Origin: Tumebacillus sp. BK434
GTDB taxonomy: Bacteria > Bacillota > Bacilli > Tumebacillales > Tumebacillaceae
Assembly (NCBI RefSeq): GCF_004340785.1
Contig: NZ_SLXS01000009.1
Span: 1 to 64,000, forward strand
DNA length: 64,000 nt
Direction of reading: 5' to 3'
Positions 27,502-37,634 of the stretch are shown here, in pieces. Under the pieces are notes generated by a model. The model saw nothing but the letters and a program-made list of their open reading frames with translations. It was not told the origin of the DNA and searched no databases. Positions within the stretch are counted from its first letter, which is position 1; every line of letters starts with the position of its first letter. A program made the position numbers and the translations under genes.

Positions 27502-29454
27502 ATGCTGAAAAAACTGCTTAAGAAACTCAATCGAATCCCTGGCAGCAAGCTGCATGAGAAGTTGGACAACGAAGAAGCGGTGCGCCGTCAGGTCACCGCA
27601 TTGTTTGGGATTCTGAGCAGTATCTATGGACCGGATAAGCTGGTGCTTCGCGCAGGGAAACTCGATGCTTTGTCGCTGATGCGCTCCTCCGTCGTGGAAG
27701 ACCGCGTCATTGCGCTGCAGCGCATCGTGTTTGAGAACCCGACCATTGAAGAACGCCCGACCCCGGATCGCATCCCGGAGATCTTGAACGAAGTGGAAGA
27801 GGCGATCGCCAACTTCGTGGCGAGAAAAACGGTGGAAGAAGATCTGGAGAAGCGCGTCAATGAGCGCATGCAGGAGAAACACGAAGAATACATCAAGGAC
27901 ATCCGCACGCAGATGGTCAAGGAGCAGTCCGGGCCGGAAAACGCGCAGACCTTGAAGAAATTTGCCCAGTTGGAAAAATTGGAGACGGTCAAGCTCTCCA
28001 AGTCGACGTATGAGCTGGTCCGCCCGCAGCAGATGGACCAGATCATCGGCCAGGAGCAGGCGAAGCGCTCGCTGCTCTCGAAGCTGGCGAGCCCGTTCCC
28101 GCAGCACATCCTGATCTACGGCCCGCCCGGCGTCGGCAAGACGACGGCCGCCCGGATCGCGCTGCAGGAAGCGGCGCAGCTCGCCTCGACCCCGTTTGCG
28201 CAGGAAGCACCGTTTGTGGAAGTGGACGGCACGACGCTGCGCTGGGACCCGCGCGACATCACCAACCCGCTGCTCGGCTCGGTGCACGACCCGATCTACC
28301 AAGGCGCGCGCCGCGATTTTGCCGACACGGCAATTCCGGAGCCGAAGCCGGGTCTGGTCACCGATGCGCACGGCGGCATTTTGTTTATCGATGAGATCGG
28401 GGAATTAGACCCGGTCTTGCAAAATAAGCTGTTGAAAGTCTTGGAGGACAAGCGCGTTCGCTTCGAGTCTCCCTATTATGATCCGGACGATCAGAACGTA
28501 CCCAAGTACATTCAGAAATTGTTCGAGGAAGGCGCGCCGGCCGATTTCATTTTGATCGGCGCGACCACCCGCGACCCGTCGGAGATCAACCCTGCCCTGC
28601 GTTCGCGCTGTGCGGAGATCTATTTTGAGCCGCTGGTGCCGGAGCAGGTTGAGGAGATCGTGGCGGGTGCGGCGGAGCGTCTGCAAGTCAGCCTGGAGCC
28701 GTCTGTCGCCAAGACGATCGCCAAGTACACGATCGAAGGGCGCAAAGCGGTCAACCTCTTGTCGGACGCGCACGGCCTCGCGGTGTACCGCGCTGGCGGC
28801 CATGCCGAAGAGCCGGTGGTGATCGTGGAGCACGACATCGAAGAAGTGCTGCGCATGAACCGTTTGGTGCCGTATGTGAAAGACAAGGAGCAGGATGACG
28901 CGCCGTCCGAGATCGGCAAGATCTACGGTCTTGGCGTGGCGGGCTTCCTCGGTTCCACCATCGAGATCGAAGCGGTGGCGTTCCCGGCGGCCGAAGCGGG
29001 CAAAGGGCGTCTGCGCTTTAACGATACGGCAGGTTCGATGGCGAAAGACTCGGTGTTCAACGCCGCGGCGGTCTTGCGCCGCATCGCCGGCAAGGACATC
29101 GCCGACTATGACGTGCACGTCAACGTCGTCGGCGGCGGGCGCATCGACGGCCCGTCGGCCGGTGTGGCGATCACGCTGGCGATCTACAGCGCGATGCTCG
29201 GCAAGCCGATCCCGCAGGATGTGGCGATCACGGGCGAGATTTCGATCCAAGGCAAGGTCAAGCCGGTCGGCGGCGTGTTTGAGAAGATCTTCGGCGCGCG
29301 CCAGGCGGGGATGAACCGCGTGTTCGTGCCGTACGACAACCGCCGCGATGTGCCGAGCGACACGGAAGGCATCACGGTGCATATCGTGAAGACGATCGAC
29401 GAAGTGCTCGGGCTGGTGTTCGAGGAGTCGGTCGAGACGATTGCAGCCAGCTAG
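27502..29454 (+). CDS. lonC: ATP-dependent protease, Lon family (spore-former LonC type)
   Basis: A 650-residue protease. A helical N-terminal region (to about 180) replaces the substrate-binding LON domain. The AAA+ module has Walker A GPPGVGKTT (about 209) and Walker B ILFIDEIGELD (about 293), plus ATTRDPSEINPALRSRC as sensor/arginine-finger region. The C-terminal Lon protease domain has DGPSAGVAI with the catalytic Ser (about 553) and KVKPVGGVFEKI with the catalytic Lys. The architecture is that of the spore-former Lon subfamily (LonC) rather than LonA. Its place between rplI and dnaB suggests co-transcription. The LonB/LonC assignment is not certain. Confidence 0.85.
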   Translation: MLKKLLKKLNRIPGSKLHEKLDNEEAVRRQVTALFGILSSIYGPDKLVLRAGKLDALSLMRSSVVEDRVIALQRIVFENPTIEERPTPDRIPEILNEVEEAIANFVARKTVEEDLEKRVNERMQEKHEEYIKDIRTQMVKEQSGPENAQTLKKFAQLEKLETVKLSKSTYELVRPQQMDQIIGQEQAKRSLLSKLASPFPQHILIYGPPGVGKTTAARIALQEAAQLASTPFAQEAPFVEVDGTTLRWDPRDITNPLLGSVHDPIYQGARRDFADTAIPEPKPGLVTDAHGGILFIDEIGELDPVLQNKLLKVLEDKRVRFESPYYDPDDQNVPKYIQKLFEEGAPADFILIGATTRDPSEINPALRSRCAEIYFEPLVPEQVEEIVAGAAERLQVSLEPSVAKTIAKYTIEGRKAVNLLSDAHGLAVYRAGGHAEEPVVIVEHDIEEVLRMNRLVPYVKDKEQDDAPSEIGKIYGLGVAGFLGSTIEIEAVAFPAAEAGKGRLRFNDTAGSMAKDSVFNAAAVLRRIAGKDIADYDVHVNVVGGGRIDGPSAGVAITLAIYSAMLGKPIPQDVAITGEISIQGKVKPVGGVFEKIFGARQAGMNRVFVPYDNRRDVPSDTEGITVHIVKTIDEVLGLVFEESVETIAAS

Positions 29455-29491
29455 ATTTTTTTGATATTTCGAGGGGAGGCGACGTGACACA

Positions 29492-30838
29492 ATGGAAGAA
29501 GAACTCGTGGAGCGGGTGCCTCCACAGAACGTGGAAGCGGAACAGGCGGTGCTCGGGGCTGTTTTGATCTCCAATGAGGCCCTGATCACCGTTTCGGAGC
29601 TGCTGGCTCCTGAAGATTTCTACCGCAAGACGCACCAGATGATCTTTGAAGCGATCTTGCGGATTGCGGAAAAAGGCAGCCCGGTCGACATGGTCACCTT
29701 GACGACCGATCTGCAAAATCAAGGACTGATCGACGAAGTGGGCGGGGTGCAATACCTCGCTTCTTTGTCGCACTCGGTGCCGACGGCTGTCAACGCCGAC
29801 CACTACGCGACGATCGTCAAGGAAAAGTCGGTCATGCGTCGCCTGATCAACACGGCGACGAAGATCGCGGCGACCGGCTACACCGGTGCCGACGTGACCG
29901 AAGTGATCGACGAAGCGGAGCGCAGCATCCTGCAGATCTCGCAGGCGGGGAGCGTCAGCAAGGGCTTCACGCATGTGAAAGATGTGTTGTTGAACACGTT
30001 TGAACGGATCGAGTTTTTATATAACAACAAAGGCGGGGTGACGGGGATTCCCTCCGGCTACCCCGATCTGGATAAGATGACCTCCGGCTTTCACGGGTCG
30101 GAATTGATCATCCTCGCCGCCCGTCCGGCGGTCGGGAAGACGGCGTTTGCGCTGAACGTGGCGCAGAACATCGCCGTCCGCGCGGGAGAACCGGTGGCGA
30201 TCTTCTCGCTGGAGATGGGCGCCGAGCAGCTGGTGCAGCGGATGCTGTGTGCGGAAGCGAACATCGACGCGGGGAAGATGCGGACCGGTTTTCTGGACGA
30301 GGACGACTGGCCGAAGCTGACGATGGCGGTCGGCACACTGTCCGAAGCGCCGATCTTCGTCGACGACACGCCGGGGATCACGGTGACCGAGATCCGCGCG
30401 AAGTGCAGACGTTTGAAAGCGGAGCAGGGCGGGAAGCTGGGGATGGTCATGATCGACTACCTCCAGCTGATCCAAGGCCGGGGCCGCGGGGACAACCGTC
30501 AGCAGGAGGTCTCCGAGATCTCGCGTACCTTGAAGCTGATCGCGCGTGAGCTGAACGTGCCGGTCATCGCCCTGTCGCAGCTTTCGCGTTCTGTCGAGTC
30601 GCGTCAGGACAAGCGCCCGATGATGTCCGACCTTCGCGAATCCGGCTCGATCGAGCAGGACGCCGACATCGTTGCGTTCCTGTACCGCGACGACTACTAC
30701 AACCCGGAGTCTGAGCGGAAGAACATCATCGAGATCATCATCGCCAAGCAGCGTTCCGGTCCGACGGGGACTGTCGAGCTCGTCTTCCTGAAAAACTTCA
30801 ACAAATTCGTCTCCTTAGAGAGAGCACCGGGAGCCTAA
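29492..30838 (+). CDS. dnaB: Replicative DNA helicase DnaB (DnaC in Bacillus)
   Basis: A 448-residue hexameric helicase. The N-terminal domain (VPPQNVEAEQAVLGAVLI, about 9) binds primase and loader; the C-terminal RecA-like core has ARPAVGKTAFALNVAQ (Walker A, about 210), FSLEMGAEQLVQRM, MVMIDYLQLIQG (Walker B) and QDKRPMMSDLRESGSIEQDAD. It unwinds DNA at the replication fork. ATG 29492 follows GGGGAGG. Position after rplI and near purA is the classic order near the origin. Confidence 0.97.
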   Translation: MEEELVERVPPQNVEAEQAVLGAVLISNEALITVSELLAPEDFYRKTHQMIFEAILRIAEKGSPVDMVTLTTDLQNQGLIDEVGGVQYLASLSHSVPTAVNADHYATIVKEKSVMRRLINTATKIAATGYTGADVTEVIDEAERSILQISQAGSVSKGFTHVKDVLLNTFERIEFLYNNKGGVTGIPSGYPDLDKMTSGFHGSELIILAARPAVGKTAFALNVAQNIAVRAGEPVAIFSLEMGAEQLVQRMLCAEANIDAGKMRTGFLDEDDWPKLTMAVGTLSEAPIFVDDTPGITVTEIRAKCRRLKAEQGGKLGMVMIDYLQLIQGRGRGDNRQQEVSEISRTLKLIARELNVPVIALSQLSRSVESRQDKRPMMSDLRESGSIEQDADIVAFLYRDDYYNPESERKNIIEIIIAKQRSGPTGTVELVFLKNFNKFVSLERAPGA

Positions 30839-30843
30839 GTACG

Positions 30844-31644
30844 ATGAGCCGCTTCGATAACACCGAATACCAACCCGGCATGCCCCTGCCCAGCCGCAAG
30901 GAAACCCATGCCCGCAAAAAAGGAAAAAGCAAAAAGCGCGACGAGCTGAAAGCGCAAGAGCAACAGCGACTGCAGGAGCAGGAAAGGTTGCAAGAGCAGC
31001 AACGATTGCAGGAGCAGCAGCGATCGCAAGAGGAACCGCAACAGGCTGAGCCGGACCAAGCGGCTCACTTGCGTGAACTGCAGACAGCTCGGGAGGAGTC
31101 GCGCCAGCAGGATCTGAAGGCGGAACGGGATGCCGCCCAACTGCAGCAGCTGAACGCCATCCGCGCCGAGACCAGACGCCAGCTTGAGCTCCAATCGACC
31201 CAAGAAGCCGCCCCGCGGCAGGAGCTCCAAGCGGCCGAGGAACAGGTCGCAGCCGTGACCGCTGTCCTCACTCCGACAGACGTGCCAGTTGACCCTGACG
31301 TTGAAGAAGAGGAAACCGAACCTGTCATCGGCAAATGGACCTACCGCCTGCTGCTGACCTTTGTGCCGATCCTTCTGCTACTCGTCATCGCATACGGCAA
31401 ACTCGGCTATGTCCACCAAGTGCCCGACCTCGTCCGCGAGAACGTCTCAGCCTACGAACAAGGCGAAGGATTCCTCATCCTCAAACCCTGGTGGTTCGGT
31501 CCGCCCGTCTACAAGCTCGACTCCTACATGAGCGGGCCCGACACGACCTTCCCGCAGTACCAGCTCAAGCTGCACGACTTCTCCGCCATCGTCGATCAGC
31601 CGATCGTGCTCTGGCGCTTCCAAAACGACTTTTTGCAACCCTAA
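30844..31644 (+). CDS. Uncharacterised coiled-coil membrane protein
   Basis: A 266-residue protein starting six bases after dnaB. Residues 18-35 are Lys/Arg-rich; residues about 35-130 are a Gln/Glu/Arg coiled coil built from LQEQ(E/Q)R-like repeats; a single membrane segment (YRLLLTFVPILLLLVIAYG, about 165-183) is followed by an outward domain of about 80 residues with conserved-looking Trp/Pro (WWFGPPVYKLDSYMSGPD). The predicted form is a cytoplasmic coiled coil tethered to the membrane. No family is recognised. It is probably co-transcribed with dnaB and ends at a strong terminator. Confidence 0.7.
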   Translation: MSRFDNTEYQPGMPLPSRKETHARKKGKSKKRDELKAQEQQRLQEQERLQEQQRLQEQQRSQEEPQQAEPDQAAHLRELQTAREESRQQDLKAERDAAQLQQLNAIRAETRRQLELQSTQEAAPRQELQAAEEQVAAVTAVLTPTDVPVDPDVEEEETEPVIGKWTYRLLLTFVPILLLLVIAYGKLGYVHQVPDLVRENVSAYEQGEGFLILKPWWFGPPVYKLDSYMSGPDTTFPQYQLKLHDFSAIVDQPIVLWRFQNDFLQP

Positions 31645-31645
31645 T

Positions 31646-31681
31646 ACCCGGTCACTCCCTCAAGGAGTCACCGGGTTTTGT
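31646..31681 (+). terminator. Terminator of the rplI-dnaB operon
   Basis: A 13-base arm ACCCGGTCACTCC pairs with GGAGTCACCGGGT around a CTCAA loop, followed by a T-rich tail. It separates the replication genes from purA. Confidence 0.85.
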
Positions 31682-31747
31682 TTTTCTCAAATCTGGCAGT
31701 TCGGTATTAAATTTTTCTACATTCCCCAAAAATGGTAAATGACTTTC

Positions 31748-31796
31748 ATAAATACGAACAATTTATATCGAAAGAATCACCAACGTTCGGAAATTT
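31748..31796 (+). promoter_or_regulatory. Pair of inverted PurR boxes upstream of purA
   Basis: AAATACGAACAAT (about 31750-31762) and, on the other strand, AAATTTCCGAACGT (31783-31796) match the Firmicutes PurBox core CGAAC in AT-rich surroundings, facing each other as in B. subtilis pur control regions. They sit just upstream of the -35 element of purA. PurR repression relieved by PRPP is the expected control; here it is inferred from the boxes. Confidence 0.65.
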
Positions 31797-31798
31797 CA

Positions 31799-31827
31799 TT
31801 GACATCACAAATGATCCTTGCTACACT
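31799..31827 (+). promoter_or_regulatory. Sigma-A promoter of purA
   Basis: TTGACA (31799-31804) and TACACT (31822-31827) with a 17-base spacer, immediately downstream of the PurR boxes and about 55 bases before the purA start. Confidence 0.75.
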
Positions 31828-31886
31828 CATTATGCTGAGTAAGTCACGCTCTTCATGAGCATGTTAATATGTGGAGGTGTTGTCGT

Positions 31887-33179
31887 GTGGCAACAGTAGT
31901 CGTTGTCGGAACCCAATGGGGCGACGAAGGGAAAGGTAAGATTACGGACTTCCTGGCGGAGAAAGCAGGGGTTGTAGCACGCTATCAAGGGGGCAACAAC
32001 GCCGGGCATACCATCTGGATTAACGGAATTGAATATAAACTGCACCTGATCCCGTCCGGGATCTTCTATGAAGAAAAAATCTGCGTGATCGGCAACGGCA
32101 TGGTCGTCAACCCGGCCGCGCTGGTCAAAGAGCTGCAATACCTGCATGACAAAGGCGTTTCGACCAAAGGCCTGCGCATCTCGGACAAGGCGCACATCGT
32201 GCTGCCGTATCACCTCAAGCTCGACGTGCTCGAAGAAGAGAGTAAAGGCGACGCGAAGATCGGCACCACCAAAAAAGGCATCGGGCCGGCCTACATGGAC
32301 AAAGCAGCGCGCATCGGCATCCGCATGATCGATCTGATGGACGGAGAAGACTTTGCCGAGATCCTCAAGCGCAACCTCAAACAGAAAAACGAAGTTCTGA
32401 CCAAGCTGTACGGCGCAGAACCGTTCACTTTTGAAGAGATCTACGACGAGTACATGGGCTACGCAGAAGTGCTGCGCCCGTACGTGACCGATACGTCCGT
32501 CGTGCTGAACGAAGAGATCGACAGAGGCACCGACATCCTGTTCGAAGGCGCACAGGCTTCGATGCTCGACATCGACCAAGGCACCTACCCGTACGTCACC
32601 TCGTCCAACCCGGTCGCAGGCGGCGTCACCATCGGCTCCGGCGTCGGCCCGACCAAGATCGACAAAGTCATCGGTACGGTCAAGGCGTACTCGACCCGCG
32701 TCGGCGACGGTCCGTTCCCGACCGAGCTGCTCGATGAGACCGGCGAGTTCATCCGCACCCAAGGCCGCGAGTTCGGCACCACCACAGGTCGTCCGCGCCG
32801 CTGCGGCTGGTTCGACGCGCTCGTCGTCCGCCACGCGCGCCGTGTATCGGGTCTCGACGGCATGGCGCTGACCCGCCTCGACATCCTGACCGGTCTCGAA
32901 GAACTGAAAGTCTGCGTCGCTTACAACTACAAAGGCGAGACCCTGACCGAGTTCCCCACCGCCTTCCGCGTGCTCAAAGACTGCGAACCGGTCTACGAAA
33001 CCTTGCCGGGCTGGACGGAAGACATCTCCGGCGTGCGCTCCTTCGACGAGCTCCCGGAGAACGCGAAAGCTTACGTCCGCAAGCTCGAAGAGATCACTTC
33101 CGTGCCGCTGGCAATCCTCTCCGTCGGCCCGGGTCGTGAACAGACGATCCCGGTCGTCGAACTCTACGAAGGCCGTTAA
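31887..33179 (+). CDS. purA: Adenylosuccinate synthetase
   Basis: A 430-residue enzyme that joins IMP and aspartate using GTP, the first step from IMP to AMP. Signatures: [14 protein letters not shown] (P-loop, about 8), [47 protein letters not shown] cut into its known parts, and [10 protein letters not shown]. The start is taken as GTG 31887 because GGAGGTG lies eight bases upstream; the upstream in-frame ATG 31869 overlaps that ribosome site. PurR boxes and a promoter precede it, and a terminator follows. Confidence 0.97.
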   Translation: MATVVVVGTQWGDEGKGKITDFLAEKAGVVARYQGGNNAGHTIWINGIEYKLHLIPSGIFYEEKICVIGNGMVVNPAALVKELQYLHDKGVSTKGLRISDKAHIVLPYHLKLDVLEEESKGDAKIGTTKKGIGPAYMDKAARIGIRMIDLMDGEDFAEILKRNLKQKNEVLTKLYGAEPFTFEEIYDEYMGYAEVLRPYVTDTSVVLNEEIDRGTDILFEGAQASMLDIDQGTYPYVTSSNPVAGGVTIGSGVGPTKIDKVIGTVKAYSTRVGDGPFPTELLDETGEFIRTQGREFGTTTGRPRRCGWFDALVVRHARRVSGLDGMALTRLDILTGLEELKVCVAYNYKGETLTEFPTAFRVLKDCEPVYETLPGWTEDISGVRSFDELPENAKAYVRKLEEITSVPLAILSVGPGREQTIPVVELYEGR

Positions 33180-33189
33180 AACACCACCC

Positions 33190-33221
33190 AAGCCATCTCC
33201 CGCAGCGGAGGTGGCTTTTTG
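33190..33221 (+). terminator. Terminator of purA
   Basis: AAGCCATCTCC pairs with GGAGGTGGCTT and is followed by TTTTTG, ten bases after the purA stop codon. Confidence 0.8.
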
Positions 33222-33244
33222 TTAATATCGTCTCTAAACCGCAC

Positions 33245-33272
33245 GAAAAAGCCCTCTGCCAGCGGCAGAGGG
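33245..33272 (-). terminator. Terminator of the convergent small gene
   Basis: CCCTCTGCC/GGCAGAGGG is a perfect 9-bp stem with a three-base loop. On the minus strand it is followed by CTTTTTC, so it ends the gene at 33280-33660. Confidence 0.75.
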
Positions 33273-33279
33273 ATTCATT

Positions 33280-33660
33280 CTAATGTTGTCCTTTGTTCCG
33301 CTCGACGACCTGCAGCGCCTGCTGCACCTTGTCGGTCGGGCAGACGATGGTCATCAGCACATCAAGGCCGGTGATCATGCCGTCCCCGTCCGTCATGCCC
33401 GATACTGCCGGGTCGGAGCCAAGCAGCGGCCCGACGCTGTCGTTGGACGGCGCCACATTTTCGATCAGCGTCTCATGTCCGCCGAAATTGGCGGTGATCG
33501 GGTTGAGCACCTGCTCGGTCGCTTCACCGGGCTGTGCGCTGACACGGTCGATCTGACATTCCTCATCCTTCAAATCCAGTTGCTGCACAAGCTCCTGTTT
33601 CGCTTTTTCAGCCAAATCTTCGGAGTTGAAATAGGCGAGAATCGCTTGCGTCTTGGCCAT
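33280..33660 (-). CDS. Hypothetical protein, possible general-stress-like fold
   Basis: A 126-residue protein of unknown function. It starts [24 protein letters not shown], resembling the start of ferredoxin-like stress proteins that hold a strand and then a helix, continues with a Gly/Asp-rich middle ([20 protein letters not shown]) and ends [17 protein letters not shown], another strand-helix element. ATG 33660 is preceded by AAAAGGGGG. Monocistronic, divergent from walR. Confidence 0.6.
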   Translation of the reverse strand: MAKTQAILAYFNSEDLAEKAKQELVQQLDLKDEECQIDRVSAQPGEATEQVLNPITANFGGHETLIENVAPSNDSVGPLLGSDPAVSGMTDGDGMITGLDVLMTIVCPTDKVQQALQVVERNKGQH

Positions 33661-33783
33661 GAAAGCAGACCCCCTTTTCCTCCTGTAGTGTTTCCCAATC
33701 CCGAGAAACTAACCAGATTCCCACCCGTCCGTGTTACAATAGAGGGTGATACCTTCACATCCCTTACCAAAGAGGTGAGTCGA

Positions 33784-34482
33784 ATGGACTATAAGATCTT
33801 GGTGGTCGATGACGAACTGCCAATTGCCGATATTCTCAAGTTCTCCTTGGAAAAAGAGAACTATGGAGTCGTGCTCGCCCACGACGGCCAGGAAGCGGTC
33901 GACAAAGCGACGGCCGAGCAGCCCGACCTGATTTTGCTCGACGTGATGCTTCCGAAAAAAGACGGGTTCGCCGTCTGCCGCGAAATCCGCGCCTTCTCCA
34001 GCGTCCCGATCATCATGCTCACCGCCCGGGACAGCGAGATCGACAAAGTGCTCGGTCTCGAAATCGGCGCTGACGACTACGTGACCAAGCCGTTTTCCAA
34101 CCGCGAGCTGATGGCGCGCGTCAAAGCCAACCTGCGCCGCCAACAGCAGCCGGCCGATACCAAGTCGGCCGCCGAGCAGAAGCCGAAATACACCGTCGGT
34201 GAACTCGTGATCGACACCGCGACTTACGAGGTCAGCAAGCGCGGTGCCGACATGGGACTTACGCACCGCGAATTTGAACTGCTCGTGTACCTGATCAAAC
34301 ACCGCGGCACCGTGCTCACCCGCGAACAGCTCTTGCAGGAAGTCTGGGGCTACGACTACTACGGCGATGTCCGCACCGTCGATGTCACCATCCGCCGCCT
34401 GCGCGAGAAGATCGAGGACGATCCGAGCAACCCGGAATACATCCTGACCCGCCGCGGCGTTGGCTACACGCTGAGGAGGTAG
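33784..34482 (+). CDS. walR: Response regulator WalR (YycF)
   Basis: A 232-residue OmpR-family regulator. The receiver domain has DDE (about 9-11), the phospho-acceptor Asp in [13 protein letters not shown] (about 54) and the K in [10 protein letters not shown] (about 103). The C-terminal winged helix ends [15 protein letters not shown] and [10 protein letters not shown]. WalR controls wall hydrolase genes and is essential in most Firmicutes. ATG 33784 follows AGAGGTGAGTCG. A TACAAT -10 element lies at 33735. It heads the conserved walR-walK-yycH-yycI-walJ operon. Confidence 0.97.
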   Translation: MDYKILVVDDELPIADILKFSLEKENYGVVLAHDGQEAVDKATAEQPDLILLDVMLPKKDGFAVCREIRAFSSVPIIMLTARDSEIDKVLGLEIGADDYVTKPFSNRELMARVKANLRRQQQPADTKSAAEQKPKYTVGELVIDTATYEVSKRGADMGLTHREFELLVYLIKHRGTVLTREQLLQEVWGYDYYGDVRTVDVTIRRLREKIEDDPSNPEYILTRRGVGYTLRR

Positions 34483-34488
34483 GGACGC

Positions 34489-36267
34489 TTGCTCAAAAGC
34501 ATCCAGTGGAAGCTCGTCCTGATGTACCTGCTGGTGATCCTCGTTGCGATGCAGGTGATCGGCTTTTACTTCATCCAGCGGGTCAACGCCCACTTCATCA
34601 ACTCGTTCCAGGAAAAAGTCTCCGGCCAGCTCCTCGTGCTCGCCGACGTCCTGCCGCCGTACCTCAGTGACAACCGGCAGAAAAGCAACCTGCAAAATGA
34701 CATCGGGTTTCTCGCCGACTCGTTTGCCAGTGCCGCCGGGGCGGAGATCAACATCATCAACAACCAGCAGATCCTCATCGCCACCTCCGGCAATGAGAAC
34801 TATTTGGAGCAGAAAAGCATCCAGCCGGAAGTGACCCGCGCCTTGCTCGGCAGCCAGGCGGAGTCGATCAAAGTCGACCCGAAAGACGAGCAGCGCTATC
34901 TCTACCTCGCGATCCCGGTCAAAGAAGGCAACGCTGTGCTCGGCGCTGTCTATTGCGTCGCGCCGCTGTCGTCCGTCTACCAGACGATCCACGACATCAC
35001 GGTGATCTTCTACACCGGCACCGTGATCGCCGTCCTGCTTACGGCCGGTCTGATCATCCTGCTCTCGCGCACGATCACCAACCCGATCGTCGAAATCACC
35101 AAAAAAGCAGGCATGATGGCCCGCGGCGATTTTGACCAGACGGTGACGGTGCGCTCCGATGACGAGATCGGCCAGCTCGCCGAAATGTTCAACACCTTGC
35201 GCGTCCGGCTCCGGGAAGCGTTGACAGAAAATAAGCAAGAGCAGGACAAATTGGAAGCGATCCTCCAACACATGTCGGACGGGGTGCTGGCGATCGACCG
35301 CGACGGCGGCATCATCCTCGCCAATCCGGCGGCGGCCAAAATGCTCAACGCGGAAACGGTGGATGAGCTGCTCGAACGCTCGCTGGACTCGGCGATCATC
35401 TTCGGCGAAGAAGGCAACACCGAACTCCTGCTCACCGCCGTCTCCGAATTCACGTTGGAGGGTCCGTCCGGCCGCATCGTCCAAGCATACTCCGTGCCGT
35501 TTCGCGGGGAGAGCGGCGAAGACGGCGGCGCGGTGGTCGTCTTGCGCGACGTGACGGAAGAAGAGTACGCAGACCGCGCCCGCCGCGATTTTGTTGCCAA
35601 CGTGTCGCATGAGATCCGCACGCCGCTGACGACGATCAAAAGCTACATCGAAGCGCTCGAAGACGGCGCCATCGAGTCGCCCGACCACGCCCGTCGCTTC
35701 CTCTCCGTCATCCACGGCGAGACGGAGCGCATGACGCGGCTGGTCAGCGACCTGTTGCAGCTGTCGCGCCTCGACTCCAACCGCGACAACTTGCGCACCG
35801 CGCCGCACGTCCTGCGCGACTTGGTGCAGACCGCCTGCTTCCGCTTCACGATGCATCTGCAGCGCGAAGAGGTCTCCTTGTCCTTCGAAGTGCCGGCCAA
35901 TCTGTCGGTCAACGTCGATGCGGACAAGCTCGATCAGGTGTTTGACAACCTGATCTCCAACGCCGTCAAATACACGCAAAGCGGCGGGCGCGTCCGGATT
36001 CGGGCGCATCGCCCCAGCGGCAAATTCATACTTGTGCAGGTCATCGACACCGGAATGGGCATTCCCAAGCATGACCTGCCGCTGATCTTCGACCGTTTCT
36101 ACCGCGTTGACAAAGCCCGTTCCCGCGCCCAAGGCGGCACCGGGCTCGGCTTGTCGATCGCCAAACAGATCATCGAGATGCACGGCGGGCAGATCCAGAT
36201 CGACAGCGAAGAAGGAGTTGGGACGACCGTTTCCTTTACGCTGCCGGCTGCGACGGGAGGTGCGTGA
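34489..36267 (+). CDS. walK: Sensor histidine kinase WalK (YycG)
   Basis: A 592-residue kinase. Two membrane segments (about 9-30 and 168-190) enclose an extracellular sensor domain; HAMP (about 192-245), a PAS domain (about 255-365) and HisKA follow, with the phosphorylated His in VSHEIRTPLTTIKSYIEAL (about 370). The ATPase domain has the N box (DNLISNAVKYT, about 487), DTGMGIP, and GTGLGLSIAKQI. It starts at TTG 34489 behind GGAGGT lying in the end of walR. It senses wall synthesis state and phosphorylates WalR. Confidence 0.97.
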   Translation: MLKSIQWKLVLMYLLVILVAMQVIGFYFIQRVNAHFINSFQEKVSGQLLVLADVLPPYLSDNRQKSNLQNDIGFLADSFASAAGAEINIINNQQILIATSGNENYLEQKSIQPEVTRALLGSQAESIKVDPKDEQRYLYLAIPVKEGNAVLGAVYCVAPLSSVYQTIHDITVIFYTGTVIAVLLTAGLIILLSRTITNPIVEITKKAGMMARGDFDQTVTVRSDDEIGQLAEMFNTLRVRLREALTENKQEQDKLEAILQHMSDGVLAIDRDGGIILANPAAAKMLNAETVDELLERSLDSAIIFGEEGNTELLLTAVSEFTLEGPSGRIVQAYSVPFRGESGEDGGAVVVLRDVTEEEYADRARRDFVANVSHEIRTPLTTIKSYIEALEDGAIESPDHARRFLSVIHGETERMTRLVSDLLQLSRLDSNRDNLRTAPHVLRDLVQTACFRFTMHLQREEVSLSFEVPANLSVNVDADKLDQVFDNLISNAVKYTQSGGRVRIRAHRPSGKFILVQVIDTGMGIPKHDLPLIFDRFYRVDKARSRAQGGTGLGLSIAKQIIEMHGGQIQIDSEEGVGTTVSFTLPAATGGA

Positions 36268-36269
36268 TT

Positions 36270-37634
36270 GTGAAAGAAAAACTGAAAACGCTGCTCCTCA
36301 CCGTGCTTGTCATCACCTCGCTGCTTCTGTCGCTTGGCATCTGGAGCATCACGCCGCAGTATGAAGCGATCGACGGTCCGCAGTTTGCGTCGAACACGGC
36401 GATCTCCGACCCGAGCTTTGAGCGCACGCTGAACAACGTGCTCGGCCCGCGCTCGATCTTGCTGCACGGCGGGGAGGAGAAGCATCAGGTTTTATTTCCT
36501 GGGCAATCAGGCTATGAGTCGGGGATGGAACTGCTGACGCTGGCCACATTTTTCGACATCAAGCTCGCCACAGGCTTCCAGGACGATGACTGGAAGAAGC
36601 TGATCAGCACCGGTCCGAGCCTGCAATATGATTTCGATGCGGTGGTGCCGATCACGCTGCTCAACGAGTCGGAGCTCCTGCACTTCACTTCGCGGCTGGA
36701 GCCGTTCATGAACGTGAAGACGTTCTACCTGTTCCCGAGTGGCGGCAACGAATTCCGGGCTGTCTTTGTGGCCAATGCCGACATGATCTACAGCGCCAGC
36801 GTCGTGCTGCCGCAAGAGCCGTTCAAGCGCCTGTTCGAAGCGGAAAAAGAGGCGCCGCTCTACAAGCTGTACGGCACGGCGCTGTTGCACCATTTTTACC
36901 TGCCGATCCTCAAGCCGAAAGTGTACAGCTACTCGATCGACGTCAACCGCGGGATCGAGACGGAGCGGCTGGTCGATTCCTTCTTCCTCGACAAGTCGCT
37001 GACCCGCCGCGTCGTCGAGCGGGCCGGCTCCGAGATCGTCACCGACGGCAACCGCATCGTGCGCATCGACGCGCTCGGGCAGCTGATCCAATACCGCAAC
37101 TTGAACTTGGAGGAGTCGCGCTTCAACCAGTTGGAAGAAGACACGGGGATTCCGAACGCGCTCGACTTCGCCAACGCGCACGGCGGCTTTGTGGGCAGCG
37201 TCGCGGTCCATCAGGTGCGTTCGATCCGGCCGACCGAGATGGTCGGACGCCAATTTGAGTTCCGTCCGCTCGTCGAAGGGTTGCCGGTGATCGGCGATCT
37301 GTCATCCGTCGCGGTGCAGGTCGTCAACAACGATGTGGCGGCGATGCGCCGCTCCCCGCTGCTGACCGGCGCGAAACCGGTGCGCGGGCCGCTGATCACA
37401 GTCTTGTCCGGCGCCGAAGTGATCGCCTTGGTGGAACAGAACGCCTTGCTCAAGACCAACCGCGTGACCGACATCTACCTGGCCTACCTGATGGGCGACC
37501 TGCGCGGCGATGCTGCGCAATTGCGTCCGGTGTGGGTCGTGGAGCAGGCCGGGGATTACCGCGAAGGGATCTTCGATGCGGTGACGGGCGAAGAGTTGCG
37601 CAGTGAGGAGGGGACGATTCGTGGATTGGAGTAA
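36270..37634 (+). CDS. yycH: WalK regulator YycH
   Basis: A 454-residue protein with one N-terminal membrane segment (LLLTVLVITSLLLSLGIWSI, about 8-27) and a large extracellular part, as for YycH, which modulates WalK through the membrane. The GTG at 36270 has GGGAGG nine bases upstream; GTG 36264, overlapping the walK stop, is the alternative. It overlaps yycI by 14 bases. Identity is supported mainly by position and topology, with conserved short motifs such as FYLF and IQYRNL. Confidence 0.9.
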   Translation: MKEKLKTLLLTVLVITSLLLSLGIWSITPQYEAIDGPQFASNTAISDPSFERTLNNVLGPRSILLHGGEEKHQVLFPGQSGYESGMELLTLATFFDIKLATGFQDDDWKKLISTGPSLQYDFDAVVPITLLNESELLHFTSRLEPFMNVKTFYLFPSGGNEFRAVFVANADMIYSASVVLPQEPFKRLFEAEKEAPLYKLYGTALLHHFYLPILKPKVYSYSIDVNRGIETERLVDSFFLDKSLTRRVVERAGSEIVTDGNRIVRIDALGQLIQYRNLNLEESRFNQLEEDTGIPNALDFANAHGGFVGSVAVHQVRSIRPTEMVGRQFEFRPLVEGLPVIGDLSSVAVQVVNNDVAAMRRSPLLTGAKPVRGPLITVLSGAEVIALVEQNALLKTNRVTDIYLAYLMGDLRGDAAQLRPVWVVEQAGDYREGIFDAVTGEELRSEEGTIRGLE

